From contig JAFZVW010000021.1 in the NCBI GenBank assembly GCA_017617635.1, positions 1-64,000 of the forward strand: a DNA stretch of 64,000 nucleotides, in the 5' to 3' direction. The DNA comes from Bacteroidaceae bacterium. Lineage in GTDB: Bacteria; Bacteroidota; Bacteroidia; Bacteroidales; Bacteroidaceae. Position numbers and translations under genes: made by a program. Position 1 is the first letter of the stretch. Every line of letters begins with the position of its first letter. Positions 42,854 through 51,482 of the stretch are shown here, piece after piece. Below the pieces are notes generated by a model, which was given only the letters and a program-made list of their open reading frames with translations, ran no database searches and was not told the DNA's origin.

Positions 42854-44050
42854 ATGAATTTCATTTTCGTTTCGCCGCATTTCCCCGAGAACTATTGGAA
42901 TTTCTGTGCGGCTCTTAAAGAGAACGGTGTAAATGTACTTGGCATAGGAGATGCCCCGTACAATGAGCTTAACGAAAAACTGCGTAATGCGCTTACAGAA
43001 TATTATCGTGTTTCGGACATGGAGGATTACGACCAGATGTACCGTGCCGTGGCATTCTTTGCATCCAAGTACGGACGCATCAACTGGCTGGAAAGCAACA
43101 ACGAATATTGGTTGGAACAGGATGCACGGCTGCGCACCGACTTCAACATAACCACAGGCATCAAGACCGACCGCATCGACAGCATCAAGGAAAAGTCCGA
43201 GATGAAGAAGTACTACGCTGCCGGCGGTATCCGTACAGCACGTCAGATCAAGGCCAGCGAGGGTCTCGAAGCCGTTCTTCACTTTGCCGACGAGGCCGGA
43301 TATCCCATATTTGCAAAGCCTGATGTAGGCGTAGGTGCCGGCGGTGCCCACAAGATTGAGGACGAGATGGGATTGCGCGTATTCTTCCGCGAGACGCCTC
43401 AGGTTGAATGCTACGTCATCGAGGAATTCGTGACCGGCAACATCTGCACATACGATGCAATCATTGACTCTAAGGGCGAACCCCTGTTCGAAAGCATGTG
43501 TGTCTGCCCGCCTTCCATCGCGGACATCGTTAACTATAATCTGGACAGTACCTACTACGTCCAGCGTGACATTAACGAGAACCTGCGTTTCTGGGGTCGC
43601 CGTACAGTCAAGGCCTTTGGCGTGCAGAGCCGTTTCGTGCACCTGGAATTCTTCCAGCTGGACCGTGCCCACAAGGGACTCGGCAACGAGGGCGACTTTG
43701 TTGCCCTTGAGGTCAACATGCGTCCCGGAGGAGCCTATACCCCCGACATGATTAACTTCGGACACAGCGTGAACGTGTACAAGATATGGGCAGACATGAT
43801 AGCCTTTGACAAGCGCACCGACAACGCAGCACCCAACGACTACTTCTGCGTATACGCCGGTCGCAGGGACAATTGCCAGTATGTAATGAGCCACGAGGAA
43901 ATCCTGGACAAATACAGCTATGCAATGTGCATGACACCGCGCATCGACAAGGCCTTGGCTCCAGCCATTGGCGACCAGGCATATATCGCCCGCTTCCGCA
44001 CCGAGGAAGAACGTGAAGAATTCCTGTACGACACCTGCAACAGAGCATAA
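42854..44050 (+). CDS. ATP-grasp ligase-like protein
   Basis: This 398-residue protein has the pre-ATP-grasp fold (NFIFVSPHFPENYWNFCAAL), then the ATP-grasp domain. It shows YPIFAKPDVGVGAGGAHKI for nucleotide binding, CYVIEEFVTG and FVALEVNMRPGGAYTPDM (the Glu/Asn metal ligands). It resembles carbamoyl-phosphate-synthase-type ATP-grasp proteins. It should join a carboxylate to an amine or similar group, but the substrates are unknown. The esterase gene starts 6 bp after its stop, a pairing seen in other gut anaerobes. Confidence 0.8.
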   Translation: MNFIFVSPHFPENYWNFCAALKENGVNVLGIGDAPYNELNEKLRNALTEYYRVSDMEDYDQMYRAVAFFASKYGRINWLESNNEYWLEQDARLRTDFNITTGIKTDRIDSIKEKSEMKKYYAAGGIRTARQIKASEGLEAVLHFADEAGYPIFAKPDVGVGAGGAHKIEDEMGLRVFFRETPQVECYVIEEFVTGNICTYDAIIDSKGEPLFESMCVCPPSIADIVNYNLDSTYYVQRDINENLRFWGRRTVKAFGVQSRFVHLEFFQLDRAHKGLGNEGDFVALEVNMRPGGAYTPDMINFGHSVNVYKIWADMIAFDKRTDNAAPNDYFCVYAGRRDNCQYVMSHEEILDKYSYAMCMTPRIDKALAPAIGDQAYIARFRTEEEREEFLYDTCNRA

Positions 44051-44056
44051 CCGATT

Positions 44057-44794
44057 ATGAATTACCATAAGCATTACAGCCAGTCGCTGGGACGCGACAT
44101 TGAATACAAGACATACGGGACAGAGGGACATCCCATCCTGGTTTTCCCCAGTCAGAACGGACGATTCTTCGACTACGAGAATTTCGGCATGATAGACATC
44201 CTTGCCCCCTGGATTGAATCCGGCAAGGCACGCGTAATATGCTGCGACGGCATAGACGGCGAGACATGGAGTAACACCACCAGCGATCCACGCTACCGCA
44301 TCGAACAGCACGAACGCTGGTACAACTATATTATTGACGAGCTCCTGCCCGCCGTGCGCATTGCCCCCGGTGAGACCTTCATTACCACCGGCTGCAGCAT
44401 GGGAGCATTCCACGCCGCCAACTTCTTCTTCCGCCGTCCGGACGTATTCGACACCGTCATTGCACTCAGCGGCCTGTACAGTGCCTCATATGGATTCCCC
44501 AACTACAGCGATGACCTGACATACGCCAATTCCCCCATAGATTTCCTGAGCCACATGCCCACGGATCACCCATGGATTGACCTGTACAAGAAGTGCAATA
44601 TCTTTATCTGCGTAGGTCAGGGAAGATGGGAAGACGAACTGCTCGACAGCACGCGACAGCTTGACGCCATACTGCGCGAAAAAGGCATTCCTGCAATGGT
44701 TGACTACTGGGGTTACGATGTCGACCACGACTGGCCATGGTGGCGCAAGCAACTGCCCTACTTCCTGGGCAAAGTCATACCACTAACCACTTAA
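44057..44794 (+). CDS. Esterase of the alpha/beta-hydrolase fold
   Basis: This 245-residue cytoplasmic hydrolase has the nucleophile elbow GCSMGAFHA (GxSxG, about residues 115-123). The acid is probably the Asp in the GYDVDHDWPWW segment, and the His is the one within it. It resembles the esterase D / putative-esterase family. Its tight spacing with the ATP-grasp gene suggests the two act on the same metabolite or peptide. The 3' end overlaps tcdA by 20 bp. Confidence 0.8.
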   Translation: MNYHKHYSQSLGRDIEYKTYGTEGHPILVFPSQNGRFFDYENFGMIDILAPWIESGKARVICCDGIDGETWSNTTSDPRYRIEQHERWYNYIIDELLPAVRIAPGETFITTGCSMGAFHAANFFFRRPDVFDTVIALSGLYSASYGFPNYSDDLTYANSPIDFLSHMPTDHPWIDLYKKCNIFICVGQGRWEDELLDSTRQLDAILREKGIPAMVDYWGYDVDHDWPWWRKQLPYFLGKVIPLTT

Positions 44795-45500
44795 TAGCCA
44801 ATCCCGACAACGTCATGCCGAATATGGCCGTGACGTGTACCAAACTGCCGTTGCCGTCCCCTTCCACCAAGTTAGGCAGCGGCGTTTCCTTGCTGTAGAC
44901 ACACTGGAATTTGTGTGCAGGGAACTGCTTGCTGCGCTTGAAACGGTTTCGCAATGCCCTGGCAAGTCCGTCACCCTCCACTTTCCAAAACTCAGTAACC
45001 TGTATCTTGGTCGGATCTGTTTTCAGTGCAGCACCCATACTCGACAACAACAGCGTATCGGGATACAGCCTGCTGGCACGCAATATCAGGTCAGCCTTGT
45101 CAGGCAAAGAGTCAATACAGTCAATTACCACATCGTATTCCTCCAGATGGAATTCGTCCGCACTTTCCGGTGTGTAACGCATTGACAATGCCATGATATG
45201 CGCATCCGGATTGATGTCCATCAGACGCTGCCTCATAGCCTCGACCTTGACCTGTCCTATCGTACTGCTTGTAGCCATCAGCTGCCGGTTACAATTGGTA
45301 ACACACACAGTATCGCTGTCTACAATTGTCAGGTGCGTCAGCCCTGTACGTACAAGACTTTCGGCACACCAGCTCCCTACCCCGCCTACACCGAAGATTA
45401 TCACACGCCTTTCGTTCAGTTTCAGCATCGCCTCGTTTCCCAATACCGAACACGAACGCGTATGTATAGCCGGTATCCTGTAACTTTCCATTGAATGCAT
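44775..45500 (-). CDS. tcdA: tRNA threonylcarbamoyladenosine dehydratase (ThiF/E1-like)
   Basis: This 241-residue enzyme cyclises t6A37 in tRNA. The adenylation-domain motif is RVIIFGVGGVGSWCAESLVR, followed by TIVDSDTVCVTNCNRQL. Then come DVVIDCIDSLPDKADLI and ATAIFGMTLSGLAIKWLV near the end (HVTAIFG...). The family Cys in the 'LLSSMGAALKTDPTKIQV' stretch fits TcdA better than MoeB. The gene is monocistronic; 45501-45595 holds nothing I can identify. Confidence 0.88.
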   Translation of the reverse strand: MHSMESYRIPAIHTRSCSVLGNEAMLKLNERRVIIFGVGGVGSWCAESLVRTGLTHLTIVDSDTVCVTNCNRQLMATSSTIGQVKVEAMRQRLMDINPDAHIMALSMRYTPESADEFHLEEYDVVIDCIDSLPDKADLILRASRLYPDTLLLSSMGAALKTDPTKIQVTEFWKVEGDGLARALRNRFKRSKQFPAHKFQCVYSKETPLPNLVEGDGNGSLVHVTAIFGMTLSGLAIKWLVV

Positions 45501-45595
45501 TATTCCTTTACTTTTTCACTTCGCCTGACGTCCCCCTCCTTTTTCAATCTTTTTATCCCGTTCTCTCTCAGCGGATTCCAGGTATTCAGGAAGAA

Positions 45596-46798
45596 CTAAT
45601 AAAGAAAACCGAATAACCAAAGAGGTATTTTGTTGCCGCGGCCGAACTCAACATCGTCAATAGCCAAGAAACTATCGGGAACATCTTTTATTTGATTGAA
45701 GGACTTGTCAGCACCTCCTACCTCGACAGAGTATTTCCCATTAACGAGGAAATCTCCCTTTGGGGGAGAGTTGAGTTCTTGAGTGCGGCATGTTTGATTA
45801 TAAAAGAAAGTTTCACGTATTGTGCCAATTTCCGGAGATGTATTGAATGCATACATCAGGTTGGGATTATCCAGAAACAGTTTCTCAGGAGCAGACATCT
45901 GCTTAACGGCTTTTGCCCGTGTTTTCAGTTGTCCCAACAATGCGCCACGTTCCAATAGATTCAATAATTTCAGCCCCTGTTCACGGCTTGTTTCCAGTTG
46001 ATTATACAAATCGTCCATTTTGGGAATGAGCGGAACTTGCCGTGCAATAATAGCCATAAGTTTCTTCAGCTTCTGAACAGTTGCATATTCTACCTTATCA
46101 ATTGCCGGAATGTCATTTTCTATTGTCTGCTGAACCACATCGATAAGTTTGGAATGGTAACTTTCAAGATCCTCCTTGTAAAATGGATAATAACCATATT
46201 TATAATAATTGTTCAGATGTGGAAGAATATGTATTTTTTCTGAAATATCGGTCGCTATCTGTACATGATGGGTTAATACATCTTCTAATGATATCTTCTC
46301 GGCATGTAATATGTCTTCAAACATAAGATATTCTCTGAACGACAGCCCATCCATTGTATACATGGAAGCACGACGCGAGAGGTCCGCCTCTCCCTGGTTA
46401 AGTTTCAGCATAGAACTTCCGGTGAAAACCACATTCATCGTAGGGTAGTCATCGTATATATTCTTGATGTATGTTTGCCAATGGTCGTATTTATGAACCT
46501 CGTCAAGAAACAGATGAGTACCACCATGAGTGTAATGGTATTCTACCAGTTCTGCCAGACTACTGTTGGCAAACCACATATTATCCAGAGATACATAAAG
46601 GACATTACTATCATCCGGAAATGCTTCCCTTATATGCTGTTTCAACATGGTAGATTTTCCCACCCCTTTAGGACCTTTGATGCCAATAAGTCGGGAGTTC
46701 CAATTAATTCTGCCCAGAAGTTCTCTTTTAAACTTCATACTCACCTGTGAGACAAGTCGGTGAGAATTGCGATACAAAATCTCCGTAGTACTATTCAT
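45596..46798 (-). CDS. AAA ATPase with DUF4143 C-terminus
   Basis: This 400-residue protein has an N-terminal AAA_14 domain with Walker A GPKGVGKSTMLK (about residues 44-55), Walker B HLFLDEVHKYDHW and sensor VVFTGSSMLKL. The C-terminal DUF4143 region has a nuclease-like end (INGKYSVEVGGADKSFNQIK). Such proteins are abundant in gut bacteria, vary between strains, and have no agreed function. It opens the accessory region. Its promoter carries two perfect palindromes (46831-46846 and 46864-46879). Confidence 0.82.
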   Translation of the reverse strand: MNSTTEILYRNSHRLVSQVSMKFKRELLGRINWNSRLIGIKGPKGVGKSTMLKQHIREAFPDDSNVLYVSLDNMWFANSSLAELVEYHYTHGGTHLFLDEVHKYDHWQTYIKNIYDDYPTMNVVFTGSSMLKLNQGEADLSRRASMYTMDGLSFREYLMFEDILHAEKISLEDVLTHHVQIATDISEKIHILPHLNNYYKYGYYPFYKEDLESYHSKLIDVVQQTIENDIPAIDKVEYATVQKLKKLMAIIARQVPLIPKMDDLYNQLETSREQGLKLLNLLERGALLGQLKTRAKAVKQMSAPEKLFLDNPNLMYAFNTSPEIGTIRETFFYNQTCRTQELNSPPKGDFLVNGKYSVEVGGADKSFNQIKDVPDSFLAIDDVEFGRGNKIPLWLFGFLY

Positions 46799-46817
46799 GG
46801 TGAATCAATTTATGCCG

Positions 46818-46825
46818 CAAAGTTA
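46818..46825 (-). promoter_or_regulatory. -7 promoter box of the AAA ATPase gene
   Basis: The minus strand reads TAACTTTG, 19 bp before the ATG at 46798. The palindrome at 46831-46846 covers the spacer between the -7 and the expected -33 position. Confidence 0.5.
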
Positions 46826-46830
46826 CAAAA

Positions 46831-46846
46831 CAATATTTAAATATTG
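46831..46846. promoter_or_regulatory. Palindrome 1, candidate operator
   Basis: CAATATTTAAATATTG is a perfect 16-bp palindrome. A second palindrome with the same CAATAT...ATATTG half-sites starts 33 bp further upstream, about three helical turns away. Confidence 0.55.
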
Positions 46847-46863
46847 AAATTTTGCATCAAAAA

Positions 46864-46879
46864 CAATATCCGGATATTG
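46864..46879. promoter_or_regulatory. Palindrome 2, candidate operator
   Basis: CAATATCCGGATATTG is a perfect 16-bp palindrome sharing both half-sites with palindrome 1 but with a different centre. This is what a dimeric repressor site looks like. Confidence 0.55.
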
Positions 46880-46942
46880 AAAAATACATGATCAGTACCT
46901 ACAAAGCATCATTTGAATAGGTCACGTATGTCATGTGTCATT

Positions 46943-47053
46943 AGTGTCATTAAGCAATTCGGAGTGCGAAAGTCCGCATAATAAAATATAATATATATTA
47001 TATTTATTATGAGCCGGAAATCCCCCTCCCAACTCAAAATCCTTAATGACACT
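46943..47053. repeat. Nested inverted repeat around an AT-rich palindrome (element copy 2, head)
   Basis: AGTGTCATTAAG (46943-46954) pairs perfectly with CTTAATGACACT (47042-47053). The left arm is preceded by further TGTCAT units, giving three in all. The centre holds the 18-bp palindrome ATATAATATATATTATAT (46986-47003). The arms are 87 bp apart, against 90 bp in the copy at 128-270, although the arm sequences differ. Confidence 0.7.
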
Positions 47054-47079
47054 CTTGACATATGACCTTAACGACATCT

Positions 47080-47252
47080 TTTTGATGAAAAATCCGAACA
47101 ATTTAAAAATTGTTCGGAAATGAGCTTAAGGATAATTTTTGTTTCCCCATGGGGGAAATAATTTTTCCACATAGAGCTGCAAATTTTTCCTAATATAGTT
47201 GCAAAACACAACTACGGCAAGAGTTTTTTATGATGTGGAAATATATTGACAA
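47080..47252 (+). repeat. Diverged repeat tail, copy 2 (partner at 284-460)
   Basis: It begins TTTTTGATGAAAAATCCGAA and ends GTGGAAATATATTGACAAT, matching copy 1 in order. It also contains GAACAATTTAAAAATTGTTC, a perfect palindrome absent from copy 1. No gene is visible in 46880-47455 apart from these repeats. Confidence 0.7.
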
Positions 47253-47304
47253 TGACCGCAAATGAAATACCACGCTTTTAAATAAGCATAGCGGTTTCGT
47301 TGTT

Positions 47305-47412
47305 GTCAACCTTTCCAGGAAAACGTCAACCATTTCAGGAATGATGTAAACACTTCCAGGAAAGTGTCAACTTATTTAGTAAAACGACTGTCAACTGCAT
47401 CAGGAAAAGACA
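47305..47412 (+). repeat. Iteron-like array of five units, about 20 bp each
   Basis: GTCAAC (once GTAAAC) starts at 47305, 47325, 47346, 47366 and 47390, a period of 20-21 bp (24 for the fourth). Most units continue with TTTCCAGGAAA or TTTCAGGAA, itself a dyad. This is the spacing expected for a protein bound once every two helical turns. Confidence 0.65.
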
Positions 47413-47436
47413 CTCTCTTTCAGTTTGAAACCTTGC

Positions 47437-47454
47437 GTTGCAGTGTTGCAGTTC
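47437..47454 (+). repeat. Solo copy of the 18-mer arm of element 1
   Basis: GTTGCAGTGTTGCAGTTC is identical to 136-153 and to the reverse complement of 244-261. Here it stands alone at the end of the iteron array. Confidence 0.8.
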
Positions 47455-47455
47455 A

Positions 47456-47653
47456 CTACATAATTCCAAGAAATCCCATAATGGAGAGAAGTATTAATCC
47501 ACCTATGATGAACCAGCGAATGGAAACCAGGCATCCGTCCCACAAATGATCAAATACAAAGCCGAAAGCTTTAAGAAACCATCCCAATACGCCTCCGCCT
47601 AAGAAGATGACGGCAATTATCAGGATTACACCTAATATTGACAATATTTCCAT
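47456..47653 (-). CDS. 65-residue hydrophobic membrane protein
   Basis: The two hydrophobic segments are residues 3-24 (SILGVILIIAVIFLGGGVLGW) and about 46-65 (RWFIIGGLILLSIMGFLG), with FDHLWDGCLVSIRW between. Similar very small two-helix proteins are common in Bacteroides but have no known role. It is a plausible real gene because the two-helix layout is coherent and fills the space between repeats and the next gene. No RBS could be judged. Confidence 0.5.
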   Translation of the reverse strand: MEILSILGVILIIAVIFLGGGVLGWFLKAFGFVFDHLWDGCLVSIRWFIIGGLILLSIMGFLGIM

Positions 47654-47723
47654 CAGACAATTATAAAGAATTATTTCAAGAAGTTGCTTTATTTATAACA
47701 CCATTTTTATAGCTACGTTCAGA

Positions 47724-48848
47724 CTATCTGCCAATATAGTTACTATTTATGGTACCAGCATGCATGTCCTTTAATGCCTCGATTAGTATCTTTTCAAACT
47801 GCCAGAAATGTTCTGCAGGATGACGATTGCCTCCAGGAGCAAACGTATTTAGGATAAAATGGTCTTTCCCATAAACATTAACATTGTAAATACGATAATA
47901 TCTACTTACCTTGTCCTTGCCACTCGTAAAAGTGACACTTATGCTATCGTCACTATTCTTTTCATCTTTCCCTGGATTATCTGGATATGTATATTTATAC
48001 TTCTCCAATGAATACCGTTGATCCATTTTACCGTAAATTCCTTTTGTTATGTTTTCTAATTGGGGAAGAAAAGTGCTTAATATACTTGGCTTAAACTGTG
48101 CTCCAATACAAATCGCCAGTTGACTTTTAGAATTCTCGATAGCTTTTAACAAAGGTTGAACAAATCGGAGTGAAACAGTATTCCGTAGGTCTTTATCATT
48201 TTTGAAAACGTCAGTATTGTTCGGCCAGTTTGGAGAGTGCCATCCACAAAGCTCAATAGCAAAAGGAGGACATTTTTCCACATCCACAATACCTTCACCT
48301 ACGCAATTGTTCACAAGATGTTGAGCCCACTTTTTCTTCTTGAGCCAAAATTTATCACGACCGCCATAGCTACCTAACCATGTTTTGTCCTTGGGAAGTT
48401 TCTTCTTCCAGATAGGGAAGTCTTTGGCTAATTGAGAATAGCAATTATCGTTGACATATTTTATCATGGTGTTCGGGGGATACTGGCCGTTCCCGATAGT
48501 TCCCTTATAGGTGTGTGGACTCATATCCTTTCCACCACCAGGGTTATAATCTACAACGACAAGAGAGCAATTTTGTGGGTTTCCCCAGTAAGGCTCCGGC
48601 ATATGAGCCTGGCAAAGCAAATCACTAAGTTTGTCATGTCGAAAGAAACACATTTGCTCATCTTCTATATCCACAGAAAACGAATCCTTGTAAATGTTCT
48701 CGCCTATACGATTATTTCGGTTCGTACTAATGGGCGCGAGTGTACTCTGGCACGTCTTTGGATTTTGACCTAACCATATACGTATCACATCATCCCAATA
48801 GTTGATGAAATCTGATTCTAAATTAATTTTTTGTTTTTCTTCCATCAT
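47724..48848 (-). CDS. Conserved-looking protein of unknown function next to the RiPP cluster
   Basis: This is a 374-residue soluble protein with no signal peptide or TM helix. The segment NCSLVVVDYNPGGGKDMSPHTYKG has the look of the nucleotide- or base-binding loop of uracil-DNA-glycosylase-like folds, but the match is too thin to name it. Other marks are CPPFAIELCGWHSPNWP and LAICIGAQFKPSIL. It starts 44 bp after the stop of the ATP-grasp gene on the same strand, so it could be a fifth member of that operon or an unrelated neighbour. Confidence 0.55.
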   Translation of the reverse strand: MMEEKQKINLESDFINYWDDVIRIWLGQNPKTCQSTLAPISTNRNNRIGENIYKDSFSVDIEDEQMCFFRHDKLSDLLCQAHMPEPYWGNPQNCSLVVVDYNPGGGKDMSPHTYKGTIGNGQYPPNTMIKYVNDNCYSQLAKDFPIWKKKLPKDKTWLGSYGGRDKFWLKKKKWAQHLVNNCVGEGIVDVEKCPPFAIELCGWHSPNWPNNTDVFKNDKDLRNTVSLRFVQPLLKAIENSKSQLAICIGAQFKPSILSTFLPQLENITKGIYGKMDQRYSLEKYKYTYPDNPGKDEKNSDDSISVTFTSGKDKVSRYYRIYNVNVYGKDHFILNTFAPGGNRHPAEHFWQFEKILIEALKDMHAGTINSNYIGR

Positions 48849-48892
48849 GCAATCTTAGGTTTAAGATTATACAAATGACCCCAAAAGGTTGT

Positions 48893-49651
48893 TCATACAA
48901 ACTCATCCTTTATCCATTGGGGAAAATGTAAAGGAATGTTTTCGGGATATGAGTCGCTACTCACACCCGGATTGACCTCAACAATAAATTCAGGTGTAGC
49001 ATCTATCACATAATACGATGCGTTTAATGTTTTAAGCCTTTCCACCGCCTTAGCCACTACCTGTGGGACAACGCCGCTGCGATGATAGGCGTGGTGGTTG
49101 ATGATCCAATAGCGTTCCTCCTGATATATCGTATTCTCCGGAATGAACTGACGAATAATATACGGTGGTTTCATGCTTTCACGATATTCGTGGTAAGCGT
49201 CAGCCAGCCTTTGCATACTCACCTCCGGCCATACCGGCAGTTCCTCTTCTGTATGACTTTCGGGGAACATATATTTCAGCGATTTCAAGCTACTTCGGAC
49301 AAATGCACGCTTCCAGCCGAGAGCCTCAATTTTCTCTACGGTTTTGTTGCTCAACTCCTGCGTCACAAACGAGGGTATTGTCAAATCTTCTATCAATGGA
49401 AGATAGACGCTCATATCGCTTGTTGAACAATAGTCTTCCCATCGTGAGATGTAACGTGAGTCTTGTGGAAATCCGGACTTGTCGTTAATGATAAATGAAC
49501 GGTACAAAAGCCTTTCCGCTTCCGGGCTCGGCGTGTCAGAGACGCTAAGTCCAATCCTGCGCATAGCATCCATTTCATCAAGCCATCCATTATAGAAATC
49601 CGGGGAACTAGGCTCAAAACATGCTGCCTGATATATGATCTGAAGTTTCAT
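48893..49651 (-). CDS. ATP-grasp enzyme (R2K type) of the lasso-like cluster
   Basis: This 252-residue protein's central part has KRAFVRSSLKSLKYMF (first Arg and Lys). Then come YIIRQFIPENTIYQEERYWI (second Arg) and FIVEVNPGVSSDSYPENIPL (the Glu/Asn metal-binding end). This is the residue order of the R2K clade of ATP-grasp proteins, which form amide bonds on small molecules or peptides. Its ATG overlaps the stop of the C gene by 4 bp (ATGA), so translation is coupled to the peptide-modifying genes. It may add a residue to the peptide or modify it; that is inference. Confidence 0.65.
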   Translation of the reverse strand: MKLQIIYQAACFEPSSPDFYNGWLDEMDAMRRIGLSVSDTPSPEAERLLYRSFIINDKSGFPQDSRYISRWEDYCSTSDMSVYLPLIEDLTIPSFVTQELSNKTVEKIEALGWKRAFVRSSLKSLKYMFPESHTEEELPVWPEVSMQRLADAYHEYRESMKPPYIIRQFIPENTIYQEERYWIINHHAYHRSGVVPQVVAKAVERLKTLNASYYVIDATPEFIVEVNPGVSSDSYPENIPLHFPQWIKDEFV

Positions 49652-50841
49652 TTTATGCTGTTTTCATCGTTACGGAATAGAGCATGAAGCCAGGCGGCAA
49701 CGCTCAGTCGCGCACCGTACTCCACGTATTCCTTAAATTCAAATTCGAAAACATTTGTCTCAAGAAACTTACAAGTTTCGTATGGAGAGAAGTTGTTATT
49801 ATGCGTCAACTCATACACTTCGTTAAACAAATTTCTCAAGACGGGCTTTGCCATCTCCAATCCATCAAGTTCAAGTCCATACATGTCGGCAACATATCCA
49901 AATTCACTAAGTTCTTTCGGTAAGATGCCCTTGAAGTATCTCCTTGCCCACCATTTTGAAACATCTTCATTTTCTCCTAAACGAAGACTGGCAATCTGCC
50001 GGATGATGTTCATGTCAGCAAACGGGACTTCAAGCTTTATCCCAGCAGGTGAATAATACATATCAGCACCAGCACACACTTCGAACTCGTCGCCCACAGC
50101 GAGCAGCAGCGGACGATCTTGAGGTACCTTCTCTACAAAAAGTGTATCGCCTCCCTGCCCTGAAAATACGGTTGTTACGCCCAATTTCTTGAAGCGAGCG
50201 ACCAAGGCCTGGCTGATGCTGTAATCTTTAAATCCCAATCCATAGGGAGACTGGCATTTGGGGCATTGGTCCAATTCGCTGTAAAACGGAAAATCGTCAA
50301 TATCGATTAGTTCTGCTTGTTGTGCATATTGTGCCATACGTTCCTGCACACGACGTTCCGTGCGGAATTCCCACCGATTGCTCTTGAAACCAATGGCGAC
50401 AAAAGGTATGCCCAATTCATGGAGCCAAGCCATGATGATGCTTGTGTCAAGCCCGCCACTTAAATGAACGCCAATTTTCTCTCCTTCGAATTTCTGAAAA
50501 TAATCCTCAACTGCGGTCATCAACGATTTGTGGCTACATGAACTGGATATTTCAATGGGTGTATATACGATTTCCGTATCACTCTTTGTATCGTTCCATG
50601 CGTGCCCTGGTTCAACGACAGCGAAATGTGGGAATACAAGCAAGTTCCTTATCTTTTTCTTATGCTCTGCATTTATGGCATATTGACGCTCGTTCTCCAG
50701 GAACGCATCAATGTCAAACACCTTCCACATTCCTTGTTCAAGCTCGTTCCAAATATCGTGTTGAAGACAGCTTGTCATGGTGTTATAAAAACGGAATGAG
50801 CTGTCATAGTATTTGGGGCGAGTAATGATAATGTCGTTCAT
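49648..50841 (-). CDS. Asparagine-synthetase-like macrolactam synthetase (lasso C-protein type)
   Basis: Starting at ATG 50841 (ATGA overlap with the B2 gene) gives 397 residues. The AsnB-type PP-loop is VHLSGGLDTSIIMAWLHELG (at about residue 140), followed by TVFSGQGGDTLF, the second ATP-site motif. The N-terminal glutaminase half is short and has no N-terminal Cys nucleophile, as in lasso cyclases (McjC), which only activate a side-chain carboxylate. The region CPKCQSPYG may bind metal. Lasso cyclases are usually about 500-600 residues, so this one is compact. Context (B2 gene upstream, small ORF before that) supports a RiPP role over asparagine synthesis. Confidence 0.72.
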   Translation of the reverse strand: MNDIIITRPKYYDSSFRFYNTMTSCLQHDIWNELEQGMWKVFDIDAFLENERQYAINAEHKKKIRNLLVFPHFAVVEPGHAWNDTKSDTEIVYTPIEISSSCSHKSLMTAVEDYFQKFEGEKIGVHLSGGLDTSIIMAWLHELGIPFVAIGFKSNRWEFRTERRVQERMAQYAQQAELIDIDDFPFYSELDQCPKCQSPYGLGFKDYSISQALVARFKKLGVTTVFSGQGGDTLFVEKVPQDRPLLLAVGDEFEVCAGADMYYSPAGIKLEVPFADMNIIRQIASLRLGENEDVSKWWARRYFKGILPKELSEFGYVADMYGLELDGLEMAKPVLRNLFNEVYELTHNNNFSPYETCKFLETNVFEFEFKEYVEYGARLSVAAWLHALFRNDENSIK

Positions 50842-51407
50842 AATAGCATCATTACCGGTTGAAAGTGCATCCATTGTTTATCAAATCGGTCGGCAGGCAT
50901 ACCATCTTCCACGACCCAGGCATGCATTCGGACTGTAGGTAGGAATGTTCCTATGAAGGCCACTCCATGCTCACTGAAACGTTGTGACGTTGTAGAGATA
51001 AAGATTGTGCGAGGTAAACACAGGGAATGTTGAATTTTCATTTCGGGGTACACGCTATAGTAGAAATTCGATGCGTCGCACCCGTTTTTGAATAGGTTCA
51101 GTTTGAGACAGACAAATAATAGATTGGCTATCGGATAGCAATGTGCGCACAACCATGTCAAAAGTCTCGCATAGTTCCTGGCTATCCGAGGATGTCTTAT
51201 TTTTTTCCATCCAAGGCTTTTGTTCCTCTCGCACATCTTGAAGGGGTCTATCACGGCCTCAATACATCTTTGTTTCTCTAAATCTTCAATATTCTCGAGC
51301 AGTCCTGCCGTTTCTGACTTTTTCTGTTCGCAGATAAGGCAACCCCAAAAACTGTTGAATCTAAAAGTTTTTCCGTAGTATCCTATGGGGTGGTTGATAA
51401 CCTTCAT
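50838..51407 (-). CDS. Transglutaminase-like leader peptidase (lasso B2 type)
   Basis: This is a 189-residue protein. The C-terminal 80 residues carry the Transglut_core3 pattern: SLCLPRTIFISTTSQRFSEHGV (Cys nucleophile) and then VRMHAWVVEDGMP (catalytic His). This matches the CLxRs...HAWVE pattern of lasso-peptide B2 proteases that remove the leader. The N-terminal half is unusual, with FWGCLICEQKK and a hydrophobic stretch LLTWLCAHCYPIANLLFVCL. No separate RRE (B1) gene is visible. Confidence 0.7.
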   Translation of the reverse strand: MKVINHPIGYYGKTFRFNSFWGCLICEQKKSETAGLLENIEDLEKQRCIEAVIDPFKMCERNKSLGWKKIRHPRIARNYARLLTWLCAHCYPIANLLFVCLKLNLFKNGCDASNFYYSVYPEMKIQHSLCLPRTIFISTTSQRFSEHGVAFIGTFLPTVRMHAWVVEDGMPADRFDKQWMHFQPVMMLL

Positions 51408-51424
51408 TGTTGGAATAAGATGAG

Positions 51425-51458
51425 CTCCCCACAGACAAGAGATTATGGCTGTGGGGAG
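51425..51458 (-). terminator. Hairpin between precursor and B2 genes
   Basis: CTCCCCACAG (51425-51434) pairs perfectly with CTGTGGGGAG (51449-51458), with a 14-nt loop. No U-run follows in the minus direction, so it is more likely an RNA-stabilising or attenuating hairpin, which would leave more precursor than enzyme message. Confidence 0.5.
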
Positions 51459-51482
51459 TTGTTGCAGATTGGGTACTTAAGG

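Noticed and set aside
42803..44413. Long open frame (536 codons) on the minus strand across the ATP-grasp and esterase genes
   Set aside because: It spans two good plus-strand genes and their junction. It arises from high GC in third positions.
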